Assembly (NCBI GenBank): GCA_018296165.2
Contig: JACKQL020000022.1
Location: 558,001-622,000 of the forward strand
Direction: 5' to 3'
DNA length: 64,000 nucleotides
Source: Termitomyces sp. T153
Taxonomy: Eukaryota; Basidiomycota; Agaricomycetes; Agaricales; Lyophyllaceae
The notes under the pieces are model-generated. The model ran no database searches. It was given only the letters and a program-made list of their open reading frames with translations, and was not told the DNA's origin. The position numbers and the translations under genes were made by a program. Positions 21,904 through 35,726 of the stretch are shown one piece after another (position 1 is the stretch's first letter; every line of letters starts with the position of its first letter).

Positions 21904-24900
21904 AGATTTTGTCCCAGGGAGATCGGGATCAACTGCTGTGCTATATCCAGGTGGGCCAGAATCCCATGAGAAAGTTTACTAGCTTACCAACGATGTCTGC
22001 AAAACAGTATGCCGTCAGACAAACAATGATGTACAATAGAATTAGGCCAACGCCATCCAGATGGGGCTGCGTGACAAGGATGAGACATGTGGACTCTTCG
22101 AACCCCGAATCTGTCGGGACGAGAGAGGTATCGAATATGTCAGAATGAAAAAATGAATAGATGGAGCACTCTCAGAGCTACACAGTCACTAGCTGAGTAC
22201 CAGCGCTTCAATGGTAAACTAGGTGGCAACAGATGCAGGAGGCTGTCAAGGAGATGAGACAAGACTTACTTCAACTTCATAGCGACTCGGTTCAATGATT
22301 TTTATTCCCTAGGAGAAACGAGATGTATCAGAAAATAATATTTATTTTTCGGGCTGTTCGGCTAATTAGGGTTAACTACTGGTGCCGCTGACTGCGGCAC
22401 TCAGAAAAGTTTGATGGCAACGAATTTACTTAATGGGCAGAAGATATATTCTAACATGGTATGAGCACAACACAGCTTCGTCCTGTCTAGTACGCCCCCA
22501 TACAGGTTTCCAATAAACAGTAAAACTTGAAGCTTCACATCAGTCGATCAAGCTTCGGCGACGCGCTCATAACATTTTGGATTTGCGGATTGTGACCAAC
22601 ACCGCATCAAACTCTTGAAGAACGCTTCCGTCAGGGCAGGTAGACCCCGTACGCCTTATCATCAGGTGCCTTCGTAAGTGCGTTACCGATCAAATGTGGG
22701 TGACTTTTTGGTCAGCGAAAGGAGAAGGATCTGCCCGAGTCATGGTCCCAACTGATAGCCGCAGCAAAAGCGTGAGTGGGACCTGTAAGCTCGCGTATCA
22801 CCCCAAAGTCGACACTCTGGTGCTCAAGATAATGCGACCAAGACCAGTGGTAGGGGTATAGATTGGTATTGGCAGATGTTCCAACCAGGGGATGGCATGA
22901 TCATATTTGGGAAGGTCCAGAAAACGATTGTGTTGATGGACTTCGGAGATCACCTGTACGGACGTTCGAGGGAGCGACCTTAGAGGAACAACCGTGAGAC
23001 AATATGGAGAATCGTATCAGGCGATGGAGATTCGTGTGTCGAGGCGCCGAAGAGATTGAGAAGGTCCTGGGCGGCGACCCTGCTGGATACTCCAAATGGA
23101 GAAGTGTACGGATCAGACGGCGGCGCCTTAGTCAAGCCGCATACAGTTGCGGTGCGGGGCTTACTGACGCATGCGAATATAAAGAATGGAACAGTCAATG
23201 CCAAAAATAAAATGATCTCTGTTATGTCTCGATGTGAAAAAGGATCATATCAATTGGATTTTGTCACAGTAGTGAGTCATCTACCCACCGAAGAGAACAA
23301 AATCAATCCTGATCAAGCATAACTACGAAGTCGGCCTGATAAAAGCTGCTCCCTCGAGAGTGCGTAAGGACTGATGTGTCAAATTCCAAGATGAAATCAT
23401 TCACGGCTCAGTACGCCGTACATACGACGTATGTCGCTTTGTGTCACAAGGCCAGTATTTACATTTCGCTGTGACCATGTACAATACATCACAAGAAAAG
23501 GAGATCCACTCGAACTCGATCCACTTGAACTCGCTCAGCCGTACACCATGACCGACCAACCGGCTCTAATGCTATCCCGTGTGTAGATGTCTATGTTTGT
23601 CCTTGGTTAGCGCCAGGATCTACGTCATGTATGGTCACATCTGCATAGTCGTAGATAGGATGCAAATAGGGCGCATCTTTAGAGTGTATTCCGAGAAATG
23701 CAGCCAACAAATAAGAGATGTTTCGGATTAAATCAGATGTGGACGAAAAAGGCAAGGCCGACTCTGTCAGTATTCAGAAAATTGTCCGCTGCGCCAGAAC
23801 TCGATAAATGTATCGAAGCATGATCCACGTTGAGCGGAAGACAACTTGTGAGGCTAGTTGGCACAATGGCATCATGGAGGCGCAGTGGCCGGTTGGAATT
23901 GCTAAGCATGTTCGGTCGAAATATGACGTGTAACGGAGAAATGCTCAGTTGCGGGCGAGCGCCGTGAAACGAAAGTGGTCGCGCCTGAAGACACGTCGCA
24001 AAGCTTGTAAGATTGCCACAGCACTGGCAATGGTTTTTACACTCGGACGGCAGACTATGATGGAAACATGGGCGCAAGCCAAGCCAGGTCATGCCACTTA
24101 ACGACAACAAAGGTGACGCAACCTCCCGACTAGATAGGCATCGATATATGTGGATCAAGCGCTGAGTGACCAATAATCCACCGATACTCTGTGTTCAACG
24201 AGGTGAGTAGCGATGAACACTTGTTACGAATTGACGTTTTGAACATATCGCCAGTCCACCTGCAACAGTATTGCTACAACGAGGGTAGTGTCCCAAGATT
24301 TCTGATTCCTAGGATATTCCTTAGTATCCGCAGGCTCGTGTAATCAGCTTCTAAAATCAAGCTTTCTGGATGTGACAACATATACTTGGAATACGGGCGA
24401 CGGAGCCCGAGCCTGAGCGAAGAGATATAGATATGGCTGTCTAAATACCGATGAACTTTGGCCGATGTGTTCGCGGAATGTTCTTCCTGATACATTCTGC
24501 TGCGGACGTGCGGGACTGTCAGTGTAAAGGACAATTGAAAGCCTTGGTAATCCAAATCCAAATCTCTGAATAATAAATGCGCCTAAAAGGCTTACACATG
24601 CCAATCAGTCGGCGAAAAGGAATTATTATTTCGAATCTGGATAACGAAGTGACACGCGTAGTACGTACCGTGCCTTTTTCTTCTGGATTTAGATAGCAAC
24701 TGTCTCGGTAGCTTGGGAGCGGAGATACCGAGGAGGAAGCGTTAGAGTGCAAGGTAGATTGTCTGATGCGACTGTAGGCCGTCGGTGATGGTTTCAACCA
24801 TGTTACGGGTCATTGAAATTCGAAAGGGTCCGAATCCGTTGTGTTCGCCAGTAGAAAGAGGTGCTCGAGATGATGTTCGAATTGAAATATCCGGGAAACG

Positions 24901-25087
24901 CGGTACAGAGTATGAATTTATTGATTCATTTTATCGGAGAGTCGAGAGATGTAAGCCTTGTCCACAACTTTGTTCGAAGCAAACTTTCCGAATTTGGAAT
25001 GCACCACGTTGATCAGTCACGGGTATCACACGTGATGGGCGTTTTTTCATTTTCCAATTCCATTTCACGTCCAATATCCAGAGGACC
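21904..25087. other. Intergenic, no confident gene
   Basis: Several ORFs of 60-146 codons occur on both strands, the longest being 23733-24173 (-), 24519-24797 (-) and 22901-23204 (-). None shows a domain I recognise, and no consistent splice chain was found. Minus-strand 24519-24797 begins MKPSPTAYSRIRQ and could be the first exon of an unplaced gene divergent from GMP synthase. Confidence 0.35.
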
Positions 25088-27260
25088 ATGGCTGAAATTC
25101 ACGACCAATTCGACACAGTTCTTATTCTTGACTTTGGATCACAGGTGTGCAGGCTTATTTTATTGAATTTTGCGTAGTAGCTCATCACTTATCGTTCGCA
25201 GTACAGCCATCTGATCACCCGGAGATGTCGAGAACATAATGTCTACGCTGAACTGATGCCGTGTACTACTAAAATCAAGGACATAAAGTTCAAACCTAAA
25301 GGTCTGTCTCTCGTAGACTTGAATCGGCATCGTTGTTTGATCATCTCTCAGGAATCATTCTATCGGGTTCACCTTATTCTGTATACGACGAAGGTGCACC
25401 ACATGTTGACCCTGCCGTTTTTGACCTCGGAGTTCCTATCCTTGGGATATGCTACGGCCTTCAGGTGCGTCAATATTACGATGCCCGATCTTACATTCTT
25501 TGACCATTTTATAATCCTCCAGGAAATCGCTTGGAGCTTGAAGGGTGAAGTTTCACCCTGTAAGCATCGAGAGTATGGCTTTGCACAGATACAGTTGAAA
25601 AAATCAGAGAGCGACAATTCATCTGTCGACGCGCTGTTTCAGGGCCTAGGAGACGAAATGCAGGTGCTCTCGCCAATTCAAGTTGTTGTAGTAACGATAT
25701 TGACGCGAGTTAGGTTTGGATGTCTCACGGTGACCAACTGTCAAAACCTCCGGTAGACTTCCATGTCATCGGATATACTCAATCAGCTCCGTATGCTGCC
25801 CTCGCCCACAACACCAAGCCAATATACGGTATTCAATTCCATCCAGAAGTCACGCATTCTCCTCGCGGTAAGGAACTTATCGGGCGCTTTATTCTGAATA
25901 TCTGCGGATGTCGACAAAATTGGACGATGGTGAAACTAATCTTTTCCAAATGCATCGCATCTCCATTAAATGATATTTTAGGAAGAATTTATTGGCAAGG
26001 AAATTGCCAGAATTCGCGAGATATGTGGCCCGAAAGGCCGCGTTATTGGAGCAGTTAGCGGTGGCGTTGACAGTACAGTGGCTGCGAAACTGATGCACGA
26101 AGCAATTGGCGACCGGTTTGATAGTTCGAACATAGAGCGAGATAATTGAGACTCATTCACCGTTCTCAGATTCCACGCCATCATGGTTGATAACGGCGTC
26201 TTACGGCTCAACGAAGCAGCCCAAGTCCATGAGATGCTAAACAAGAATCTTGGCGTGAACTTGACTGTGGTGGACGCATCAGATCTATTCCTTTCGCGTC
26301 TTGAGGGTATTGAAGACCCCGAAAAGAAGCGAAAAATCATTGGTAACACCTTCATCAACGTTTTCGAAGCCGAGGCTGTCAAGATTGAGGCCGCAGCCGA
26401 TGAGGAAGAAAAAAAAGGTGCCACTGCTAAGGGTCGGGTCGAGTGGCTCTTGCAAGGCACTCTATATCCCGACGTGATCGAGAGTATTAGTTTCAAGGGA
26501 CCTAGCGCTACCATCAAGACACATCATAACGTCGGTGGTCTGCTCAAGGATATGAAGCTCAAACTTATTGAGCCCCTACGCGAACTTTTCAAAGGTACGT
26601 GACTCCAGTTCTGTCGAATTTCCTTGCTCATCTCCTGCAGATGAGGTGCGCGCTCTGGGTAGACTTCTTTTGATACCAGCGCCACTGGTGCAGCGTCATC
26701 CATTCCCTGGTCCAGGACTTGCCATCCGTATACTCGGTCCGGTAACACGTGACCAGGTCAAAATTCTGCAACACGCAGATAGCATTTACATTGAGGAAAT
26801 TTGTAAAGCGGGTCTTTACGATCAAATTGCGCAGGCATTTGCCGTGTTGCTGCCTGTTAAAGCGGTCGGAGTTATGGGAGATTCAAGAACATACGAACAG
26901 GTGGGCATCGTGTTTGACTCCGTTTTACACGAAGCTTAATTGAGGCGCTAGGTTATCGCACTTCGTGCTGTGCAATCTGAAGATTTTATGACAGCTGACT
27001 GGTGAGTAGTCCTACCTCATTGGATGGGTTTGAAGGTCCGCGTTGTCTTAATTGGTGACTGACTGTTGAGTTCGTCAGGTATGTCTTTCCATCGGAAGTT
27101 TTGAGACGCATTTCGTCCCGCATTACAAATGAGGTTGCGGGAATTAATAGGGTCACTTACGACATCTCGTCAAAACCGCCAGCAGTAAGCGAACAGTGTA
27201 TTTTTTCGGCATGGAAGAATATTTACTCAGCCATCAACGTAGACTGTCGAGTGGCTGTAA
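25088..27260 (+). CDS. GUA1: GMP synthase (glutamine-hydrolysing)
   Basis: Converts XMP, ATP and glutamine to GMP in cytosolic purine synthesis. The first exon starts [19 protein letters not shown] (25088-25144). The glutamine amidotransferase domain follows in spliced exons: [40 protein letters not shown], then [12 protein letters not shown] with the nucleophile Cys, and [17 protein letters not shown] with the catalytic His and Glu. The PP-loop is [20 protein letters not shown]. The C-terminal dimerisation domain has [20 protein letters not shown] and [15 protein letters not shown]. The final exon after a GT-AG intron adds only TVEWL and stop TAA at 27258-27260; reading through that intron instead would give a non-conserved tail. 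All catalytic motifs look intact. Confidence 0.96.
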
Positions 27261-28705
27261 TTTGTAGCATTGATGCGAGATGGTTTTTTTTTGTTACAGA
27301 TTCCTACAGATCGCGTGGTCAACCCGTTGACCATATGTCGGCTGTCATCCTTCACTGATAGAAACGTTAGAATTTTGCGCATTGACGATTTTCCCATCCT
27401 ATTCAGTCACACGCTGACTTCTACAATGCCATCAAGCAATGATGCCATTGTGGAGAGAGATGTTTTTGTGTGGGTCTTAGACGGCTGCATTGTTCACAAT
27501 ACAAGAGGGCGATCGCACAGAAAGTGACTATCTGAGATGGAAAATGCTTCCTTTCATGTGTCCAGTGAAGCCCGGGGCCTGGACATAAAAACGAGAATAT
27601 GAGACCTAGACGAGTCCAGATGATGTCAAACCATCGCGGATAAAGAGGAACGACAGGGCTAACAGATGCACCACTTTCTCCACACTACACGATCATGGCC
27701 GTACTTAGGTAAATTCCATACTCTCAGGAACCATATAGGTATAATTCCATGCTGTCAAGATGGAGCCCCAGTGTGGGGTTTTCGAGGTGCGAGAAAGGGT
27801 GTTAGGGTGGACCTTGGACAGATGTCGACTGAGGAAGGCTGTCAAGGCTTTGCATCATGATTTGAATCCATTCTTGACGTGAGGAGTCCCCTTCCCGGTG
27901 GCGATGGAATCAGATTCCATGTGTACGCTGCTATGTGTAAACTCTGTAACTTGGCTAGGCTCGGTATAGCAACAAGACTAGAATGAATGCCGGCACTTTG
28001 GATGTTCATTTAATCGCGAGCCTATTTTGCAATCTTATCATTGTTTGAATACAATTAAGCGACGATTTGTCTATCTGGCAAGCTACCTTGACTTTTTGAT
28101 GATATTCCCGACCTGCTCGGAAGCCAAATGAATTCTTTGCCCGACGAGAGCGATGTTGTTGGAAGAGTAAGGATAATGCCTTCCTATCTCTGCGTCTGTC
28201 CGAGAGTCCGGGCCTACCAGGATGCAGTTCTGAGAGCAGAACGGGATCGCTCGCGGGTGCGTCCAGTACGGAGGTCAGTTTAACGGCGAGTTACTAGTCG
28301 CCGTACCAGTCGAGGAGAAGTCCATCAAGTAGTTGTGTCGAGACTCGAGACGTAAGATCAATATGCCAGAAGGGCGCTTGTTTCATCTCAAGAGTCTATG
28401 CAACTGACCAAGACTGCGCAACGAATACGTAGAAATCTTTTGTCAAGTTTGCCCCAGTCCCCGTTACATTTGTATACAGATTTCCTCGAGGAATCGGAGT
28501 TTATGTCAATTTCTGTCTCGTCTCAATCTTTTTGGATGTTACGTTGGAGGGTAGCCATCCCCGTTAGTGCTACGGTGGGGCCACTGGGGCGTTGCTGGGG
28601 CGTACTACAGCCGAGGCAGGGGTGTCAGTGACCCGAAAAGGCAACGTGATCCAGTTTAGCACGGCCACAACCCCTCCCCGCAACTTTCGACCAGCTCTGC
28701 TTACT
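27261..28705. other. Intergenic between GMP synthase and XRN1
   Basis: 3' region of GMP synthase followed by the XRN1 promoter and 5' UTR. ORFs of up to 85 codons occur, without motifs. No RNA gene is seen. Confidence 0.4.
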
Positions 28706-31700
28706 ATGGGTCAGTCTGACCTTTTTTCAAGCAAGTGGATTACTGATGATGACTATCAACTCCAGGTATCCCAAAGGTACGTCTGATAAGTAGCTTTTAT
28801 CATTCAGTCCTTTGACACGCGTTTTTAGTTCTTTCGCTACATTTCGTACGTTGCTTAATCCTTTCCGAGTAATAAAATCCTAATATTGGCAGTGAGCGCT
28901 ATCCGTTGACCTCTCAGCTGATACAAGAGAACAAGATACCAGAATTCGGTGGAGTAGACTGAATACGGAAGTTGTGACAAGGGACTCATTCCTTTTCAGA
29001 CAATCTCTATCTTGACTTCAACGGCATTATCCATAATTGTGAGCATGTTCTTGTTATGAACCACATTGATAGTCTGACTGAATCTCCCAGGCTCACATCC
29101 CAATGACGAAGATGCTCATTTTCGATTGTCCGAGGAGCAAATATTCACTTCCATATTCGCCTATGTCGATCATCTCTTTGGAAAAATCAAGCCCAAGAAG
29201 CTCTTTTTCATGGCTGTGGATGGCGTAGCTCCTCGAGCAAAGATGAACCAGCAACGAAGTCGACGATTCAGATCAGCCAGAGAGGCGAAAGAGGTGCGAG
29301 AGAAAGCGATTAAGAAAGGAGAGAAACTGCCCGACGAAAAGGCATTTGACAGTAATTGTATTACACCTGGTACGTTTCAATGTTTAGGAATCTTATGACC
29401 CGTCCTATCCCCTCAATGTTTACCTAAGGTACGCCCTTCATGGCCCGTCTGTCAGCCCAACTACGCTATTTCATCAACAAGAAGATCACGGAGGACTCAG
29501 ATTGGCGCAACGTGGAGGTGGTGCTATCAGGACACGAGGTTCCTGGAGAGGGTGAACACAAGATCATGGAATACATCCGACTGTCGCGCGCCCAGCCGGA
29601 CTATAACCCGAATGTCCGACACTGTTTGTACGGACTGGATGCAGATTTGATCATGTTAGGCTTATTGAGTCATGATCCACACTTTTGTTTATTGCGTGAA
29701 GAGGTGAAGTTTGGGCCGTCCTCAAGGAGAAAAGGAAACACAAGGTCCGTTCCAACTCATCCTTTCGTCTCTCCATAGAGCCACAAATTGAGACCATATT
29801 CTTAGCTTGGAGTCTATCAACTTTTATCTCCTCCATTTGTCGCTGCTACGCGAGTACCTGGATCTTGAATTTCATGACATCGAGCCTGTATTACCATTTG
29901 ACTATAACCTTGAACGTGTCATCGACGACTTTATTTTGTTGGCTGTATTTGTGGGGAACGATTTCTTGCCTAATTTACCGGATTTGCATATCCACGAGAA
30001 TGGACTGGAGAAGTTGTTTGACGTGTACAAAAAGGTTCTGCCAGCTATGGGTGAGTGTTACTTTCTTCCTCTGTAATGTTCTGTGTCTACAAACATTGTT
30101 AGATGGGTATATTAATGAGGGCGGAATCATTAGTACGAAAAGACTGCAGCTAGTCTTGGATGAAATGGCGCAGTGGGAACAAGAGATCTTTGAGAGGGAG
30201 TATGCTGATGCCAATTGGTATAAGGGAAAGCAAGCAAAACACGTAAGGGAGATGGAACTTGCCCAAAAGCGGGCAAAATTAGGTGTGTCTAGTCTTGTCA
30301 GTCATCCTTCGGATCGCTGACATTTCCTGCCCGAATCTAGTCCTCACCGTGTCCCAACGGGAGATTTTTGACCAGGTCAAGGCTTTTGTATTAGACAATA
30401 GGAAGATTGCGTCGTCAGAGCATACGCGGACTGCCCGGTTGGCAATGACGAACGACTTCCCGGCGCGAGAGAGGAAGTTTATCGAGAAGCTTGCGGAGGA
30501 TCTGCATCTCAACGTGCGTTGGGATGAGTATGACGATCAGGATGTCAACCTTGTTACTTGGCGTTTCCCTGGCTCGTCTGAGGAGTCTGAACCTGCGGAT
30601 ACAAATGGTACTGCGACGCCTAACGGTAAAAGCGAGGGCGAGGAGGGAGATTGGGAGGACATTGAGGACGAGGACGAGGAAAGCAGAGCTGCGGTAGATC
30701 GCGTATTGAAGAAGTATGAGAAGGCACATGTTCTGCAGGATGACGATGATGGAGGTTTTGACGCGCGTCACGATCGGTCTATTAAGGAGAAGATGAACGA
30801 GTGGAAGCGTGGTTATTACCGGGTATGCGATCATCATCGTATCCATTGTACCATTGCCACTTGATAGTTGACGATGTTTTTGTTGATCAGGGCAAGTTGG
30901 AGATCTCATATGACGATCCTGAACAGATGGGCGATTTAATCTTCAAATATGTTGAAGGGTTACAGTGGGTAATGCATTATTATTACAGTGGTGTAGCGTC
31001 GTGGGGGTGGTTCTACAACTACCATTATGCACCTCGTATCTCAGGTGAGCTGACTACATGCACAAATTTCTTCACAGTCGTAATATCTGAGATGGATGGT
31101 TAGATCTACGAGGTATCGATCAAATGACCTTTGAATTCCAATTGGGGAAACCCTTTAGACCTTTCGAACAACTCATGGGTGTTCTTCCAGCCGCAAGCAG
31201 AGATAATGTTCCCTTGGTGTATCAGGTAAGACCTTAAGTGTCGTTCTTTTTCTCTCGGTCTCCAATGCAATTGACATTTCTGCAGGATTTGATGTATGAC
31301 CCCAACTCGCCGATCCTCGATTTCTATCCCGAGGAGTTCGAGCTTGATTTGAATGGGAAAAAACAAGACTGGGAGGCGATCGTTAAAATCCCTTTTATGG
31401 ATGAGAATCGCCTGCTCAATGCCATGGCTTGTGCGCTCTTTCTTTCATATTGTGAAACATATTTGAATTGACGGTTTATCCACTAGCTCGGGAGCATCGA
31501 CTAACACCCGAAGAAAAACAAAGGAACGGTTTTGGAACGAGCACAAAATTTTCACACAGTACAGGAGAACCAACCATATATCCCTCATCTCTCCCTGGTT
31601 TCTTTCCCCCGATCTACAGGTGTACCTGCATCACGGAATCTTTTGATCTTCCTACACTTGATGGACTCCACTTGATTGAGGGACTTTGTCACGGGGTGTT

Positions 31701-34133
31701 GACTGGTGTTGAAGCTCTCGCTGGCTTCCCTTCGCTCAAGACTCTCCCGCACACTGCCGTACTTGGATTTCACGGCGTAAATGTGCACGGGTCGGAAAGT
31801 CGGAACAAGTCAATGGTGATTAACATTCAAAACCCCCACGAACACACGAAAACAGAGGAAGTAGCACGGAAGATGGTGGGAGAACGTACTTTTGTAGGTT
31901 GGCCGTTCCTCCAAGAAGGTTTGGTAGTCGCGGTGTCGGACTCGCTGTTCAAGTATGAGAAGTTCTCCGTGGTGCCCGGGACGGAGCCAAAGGTTGTGTC
32001 GACGCCACATGCGCCGCAGGGTTTAGGACACTGGAAGATGAAGGCGGAAAGGATCGAACAGATCTATTCAAAGAGAATGGGTGTGATCACTGGGGCTGTG
32101 GAAGTGCTTCTGCATGTTCGTCCCTTAAAGGGTCAGTTTTGTTTAAATTGAGAGCTGTATTGGTGTCAGGCTGCTGATACAGTTGTGACTAGGCTTGAAA
32201 CGGCTAGAGGATGGAGCATTTGTGAAAGACTACGAAGACCCGGATAAGGAGAGTGAACACGCTGTGCAGATGTGTCTTCCTGAAGTCGTTTCGGAGGACC
32301 CTCGATACCTGGAACGTGCAGCACCTCCGCTGTCAGAGGAGTTCCCGGATGGCAGCAAGATCTTCTTCCTTGGTGAACATGCTTATGGAGTGGCCGCTCA
32401 AGTATCTGCCACTACGGATAAAAGTCTCTCCGTTATCCTCGCTGTATGTTCTCTCTTCTTTTTCCTTCTCTAACTATCTGATCATTTTTATAGTTCTTCC
32501 CTGCGGAAAAGGCTGAGATCGACCAGTTCAAAGCAATTGTAGAGAGTCGATGGTCTACCCGCTACTTCCCTTCGTTCAAGGCTGCGGATATGCTTGGGAT
32601 TTCGGGTCGCGCACTTTCCAAAATCACATCAAGTTTCATGGTCATCACTTCTGATAACCAAAAGACGAACTTGGGATTGAGCCTCAAATTCGAGACGAAA
32701 GCTTTGAAAGTAATTGATTACACTCGTAAGGAGGGTCGCCACTGGGAATACAGTGAAAAGGCTGTGGAGCTTATCCGGGACTACAAGGCAGGTTACCTTC
32801 TTCAATAGAATCAAACTCCACTCAAATATTCCATATCCAGCTTGAAGTCCCTGAAATCTTCAAGTGCCTTGACACTGGCGGGGATGGTTTGTCTCACGCT
32901 ACATCATAGCTTCACGCGGATACTAACAATTCTGTCATTTCTTAGCTATGGCTCAGGCTTCGGAAATTTTTCCTGGATCTGATACTGATGCGCGTGTGAA
33001 GGAGATCAAGGGGTGGCTCAAAAGTAAAGGTGTACGTGACTTTGAGCCGGTTTCCTTATTCTGCGATCAGCTGTCAAAGGTATGGTTGGTGTTCCATGTT
33101 TGCGTTGATGTTATGATCTCACTTGCTTCTCCCGCGAATCAATAGGATACGGTGGCCGAAATTGAGAAGCTTGAGGATAGCTTCACAGCGAACAAGTCGT
33201 CCTCAGGGATTAAGAAGGCGATTGTGAAGGGGATACCACGGCAGGCGGTCCTGAAACCTGCTCATGCGATGTATCGGCTTCAGAATCAAGAGTTTGCCCT
33301 GGGTGACAGGGTTACGATGGTTCAGGACTCTGGAAGCGTCCCTCTCTCGGCTAAAGGTGTGGTGATTGGCTTGAATTCCAAGTCCATGGACGTGGTCTGG
33401 GATGTGCCGTTTATGTCTGGAGTTACTCTCGGAGATCGGTTAGTAACTTTTCTCCATTCTTTCTGCTTATTACAGACGAACCATTTTCATTTCCACTTAT
33501 AGGTGTTCGATGTATCGCGGATCTACTGTGGAGTTTAATACCTGCTTGAACTTGACGAACCCACAATTTGTTGCATCGACCCACCCAAAGGCGCCCCCAC
33601 CTCCACCGAAAGCACCTTTCAACCCACGGTTCGGCCCATATCCCGCTGTGCGCCCAACGCCGGGGCAGCCGGCCGCATCCGGCTTTCGCCCCGCACCTCC
33701 CATGTATGTTATCTGATCTTCTTTTTATAGTACTAGTATTGATGTAATGCCTTTATCTGGTAACAGTAACAAACATGACAACGGTTCTATACAAATCATG
33801 TCGAACCCTAATCGTGGGCGAGGCAGGTTTGTGAATGGCCGAGGATCTCATCATCATCAAACTCCAGCGCCGGCACCAGTACCGCCAGCTGTCAACCAAG
33901 TAGAAGAGCAACAAACGGTTTCTCAAGCTTCTCAATCTCAAGCTGGCCATACTAATGCAAACAACGTGCATGTTCATCGGGGTCGGGGATTCGTGCGAGG
34001 TGGAGGAAGAGGTTTCATTCATGGCTTTCGGGGACGTGGAGGACACGCACATGCTTTTGATCGGGGACGAGGCGCACCAAGAGGGGGGTTCCGTGGTCGT
34101 GGTCGAGGCGTGACGGCCCCGCTTCCTTCATGA
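28706..34133 (+). CDS. XRN1: 5'-3' exoribonuclease 1 (XRN1)
   Basis: Degrades decapped cytoplasmic mRNA from the 5' end. About 1,450 residues are spread over many small exons. The N-terminus [20 protein letters not shown] is assembled from a 4-nt coding exon (28706-28709), an 11-nt exon (28766-28776), a 17-nt exon (28829-28845) and 28893-28948. Conserved exonuclease blocks follow: [74 protein letters not shown], and [23 protein letters not shown]1 rather than nuclear RAT1 is indicated by the GIPKFFRYISERYP start and the long C-terminal region. That region has SH3-like and D1-D4-type segments (for example [20 protein letters not shown]). The tail is Pro-rich and then RGG-rich ([20 protein letters not shown]), ending APLPS. 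Introns are GT-AG. No catalytic loss was seen. Confidence 0.95.
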
Positions 34134-34556
34134 GCGATCCGCGAAAGCAGACAGGTATCTACTCATCGTGTAGATATATTATCTGTCTAGCGCTACACAA
34201 ACCTGCTTTTGAATGAAGGGGTACTATGTCAGGGTATTGATGGGACGATATCTATGTTGGACAGAAATAGAAGTTTCGGGCCGTTGTTCTAAGTATCGTC
34301 AAAAAACATATATATATACATTGTGTACGTTATGAGAAGGTTCGAACCTTGTACATATCGGAGGCCTATGTCGCCCGGACTCTTGACTACCGGAAGTTGT
34401 TGCCTTTTGCGGCGTTATTTTCTGCTGCCAAATGATGCACGCGATGATTGCCCTGACATTAAATCGGCAGGGTGAATGTAGGCACAAATACGCTGCTAGG
34501 CGAGCAAAATGCCCTTTTGCCTTTGGTCGTGACCACCATCTCGTTTTCTGCTAGCG

Positions 34557-35726
34557 ATGGACCCTCGTGACTCTGACAACGTCCGTGAGCGCGAGGAGGG
34601 CCCTGCGGCGTCGATGGCGTCGACGGCTGAGCACTCAGGACCTGCTCAAGCTCAAGCTCAAGCTTCAGTTCCAGCTCCAGCCCAGGTTCTTTCACCTGTG
34701 ACCGCCGACCCGCCACCTGCTCAGGCTCAGGTTCCTCCATTTGCGCAGCCAAGTGCTCCGCCAACACCTCCTAAGCACAGTCCAACATCTACTGCACGTC
34801 CTCAAATCTTGACTCCAGTTCCGCGCCCTGTAAGATCTGTAGAAAGACTCATGACTGAGGACCCGTATTCTCCCTCTCGTGACCACGGATATACACGAAA
34901 TGGAAGCACAGTACAACCTTTGCCCGGTGCCAGTGCCAGTGGCGAGATTCGTCCACCAGGCCGGTCGAGGACGGTTGACACACACCTTTCTGGCCGACCG
35001 GGATCACGACTCGATTGGATTGTTCCTGTTGAGGAAAAAGTAGGTCGTATCAGTTACGTGCGTGCTTAGACGATCTTGACCATATCCTGACCATATCAGG
35101 TCATCCCAAAGTTGTCTGTGGGAGAGCGGCTGCAGCCCACACTCACTAGGGCTCATTTGGAACGCGACAAGTACGCTGTTAAAGCGAAAATGACGGGTTA
35201 CGCCCTCAATGCTGCCATTGGAATGCAAGTACTACTCGGTTCATTAACAACTGGGCTATCAGCAGCAGCAACGACTGGAAGGCAGGCATGTGTCCAACCT
35301 TAACACTATCTTCGAATGTGGAGCTGAAACCTGAGATGAAATAGGCGGCGATCGCGACGACCGTCCTCGGTGCGTAAGTTATGGTGAAGACTTCTAATCG
35401 GCTCAATTGTTTTTGTTTTTGATAGGAGGCCTCTCGACCCTGGTCGCGTCATATCTCGCCCGTGCTCGAGGTTCGAATGAGCCCGAACTGTCCATCACAC
35501 GCGTAAAGGATCTTGAGCAGTTCATTCGCGAATGTGATGCATTTCATCTGGATCATGGGCATGTCATGACGAATGAGCATGACGAGCAGTTGTTCAGATT
35601 TCGTTCGAGGTTTGAGGAACTTTTAGGGAACGCTAGCGGGTACGCCGCTCTGGATCGTTATTCTCCTGGCGATCTTGTTTTCTGATTGTATTTTGTAGTG
35701 AACGCAAGCTGTCTCCGCCTGTTTAA
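34557..35726 (+). CDS. SLATT-domain 2TM membrane protein, copy 1
   Basis: Five exons (34557-35039, 35100-35285, 35345-35369, 35426-35639 and 35699-35726) give 311 residues in frame. The first 155 residues are low-complexity Pro/Ala/Gln/Ser, including a QAQAQA run, and are likely disordered and cytosolic. A conserved WIVP motif opens the domain, followed by GERLQPTLTRAHLERDKYAV and KAKMTGYALNAAIGMQVLLG. The first hydrophobic segment is about AAIGMQVLLGSLTTGLSAAA and the second AAIATTVLGGLSTLVASYLA. A charged helix follows: RVKDLEQFIRECDAFHLDHG, then RFRSRFEELLGN. This matches the fungal SLATT family (SMODS- and SLOG-associating 2TM effector domain). Relatives in bacteria are predicted pore-forming effectors; the fungal function is unknown. 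The intron after exon 2 uses a GC donor. Confidence 0.85.

Noticed and set aside
27101..27358. Alternative GMP synthase C-terminus reading on past PPA
   Set aside because: The family ends PPATxEW; a GT-AG intron yields TVEWL and a stop, so the read-through tail is intronic.
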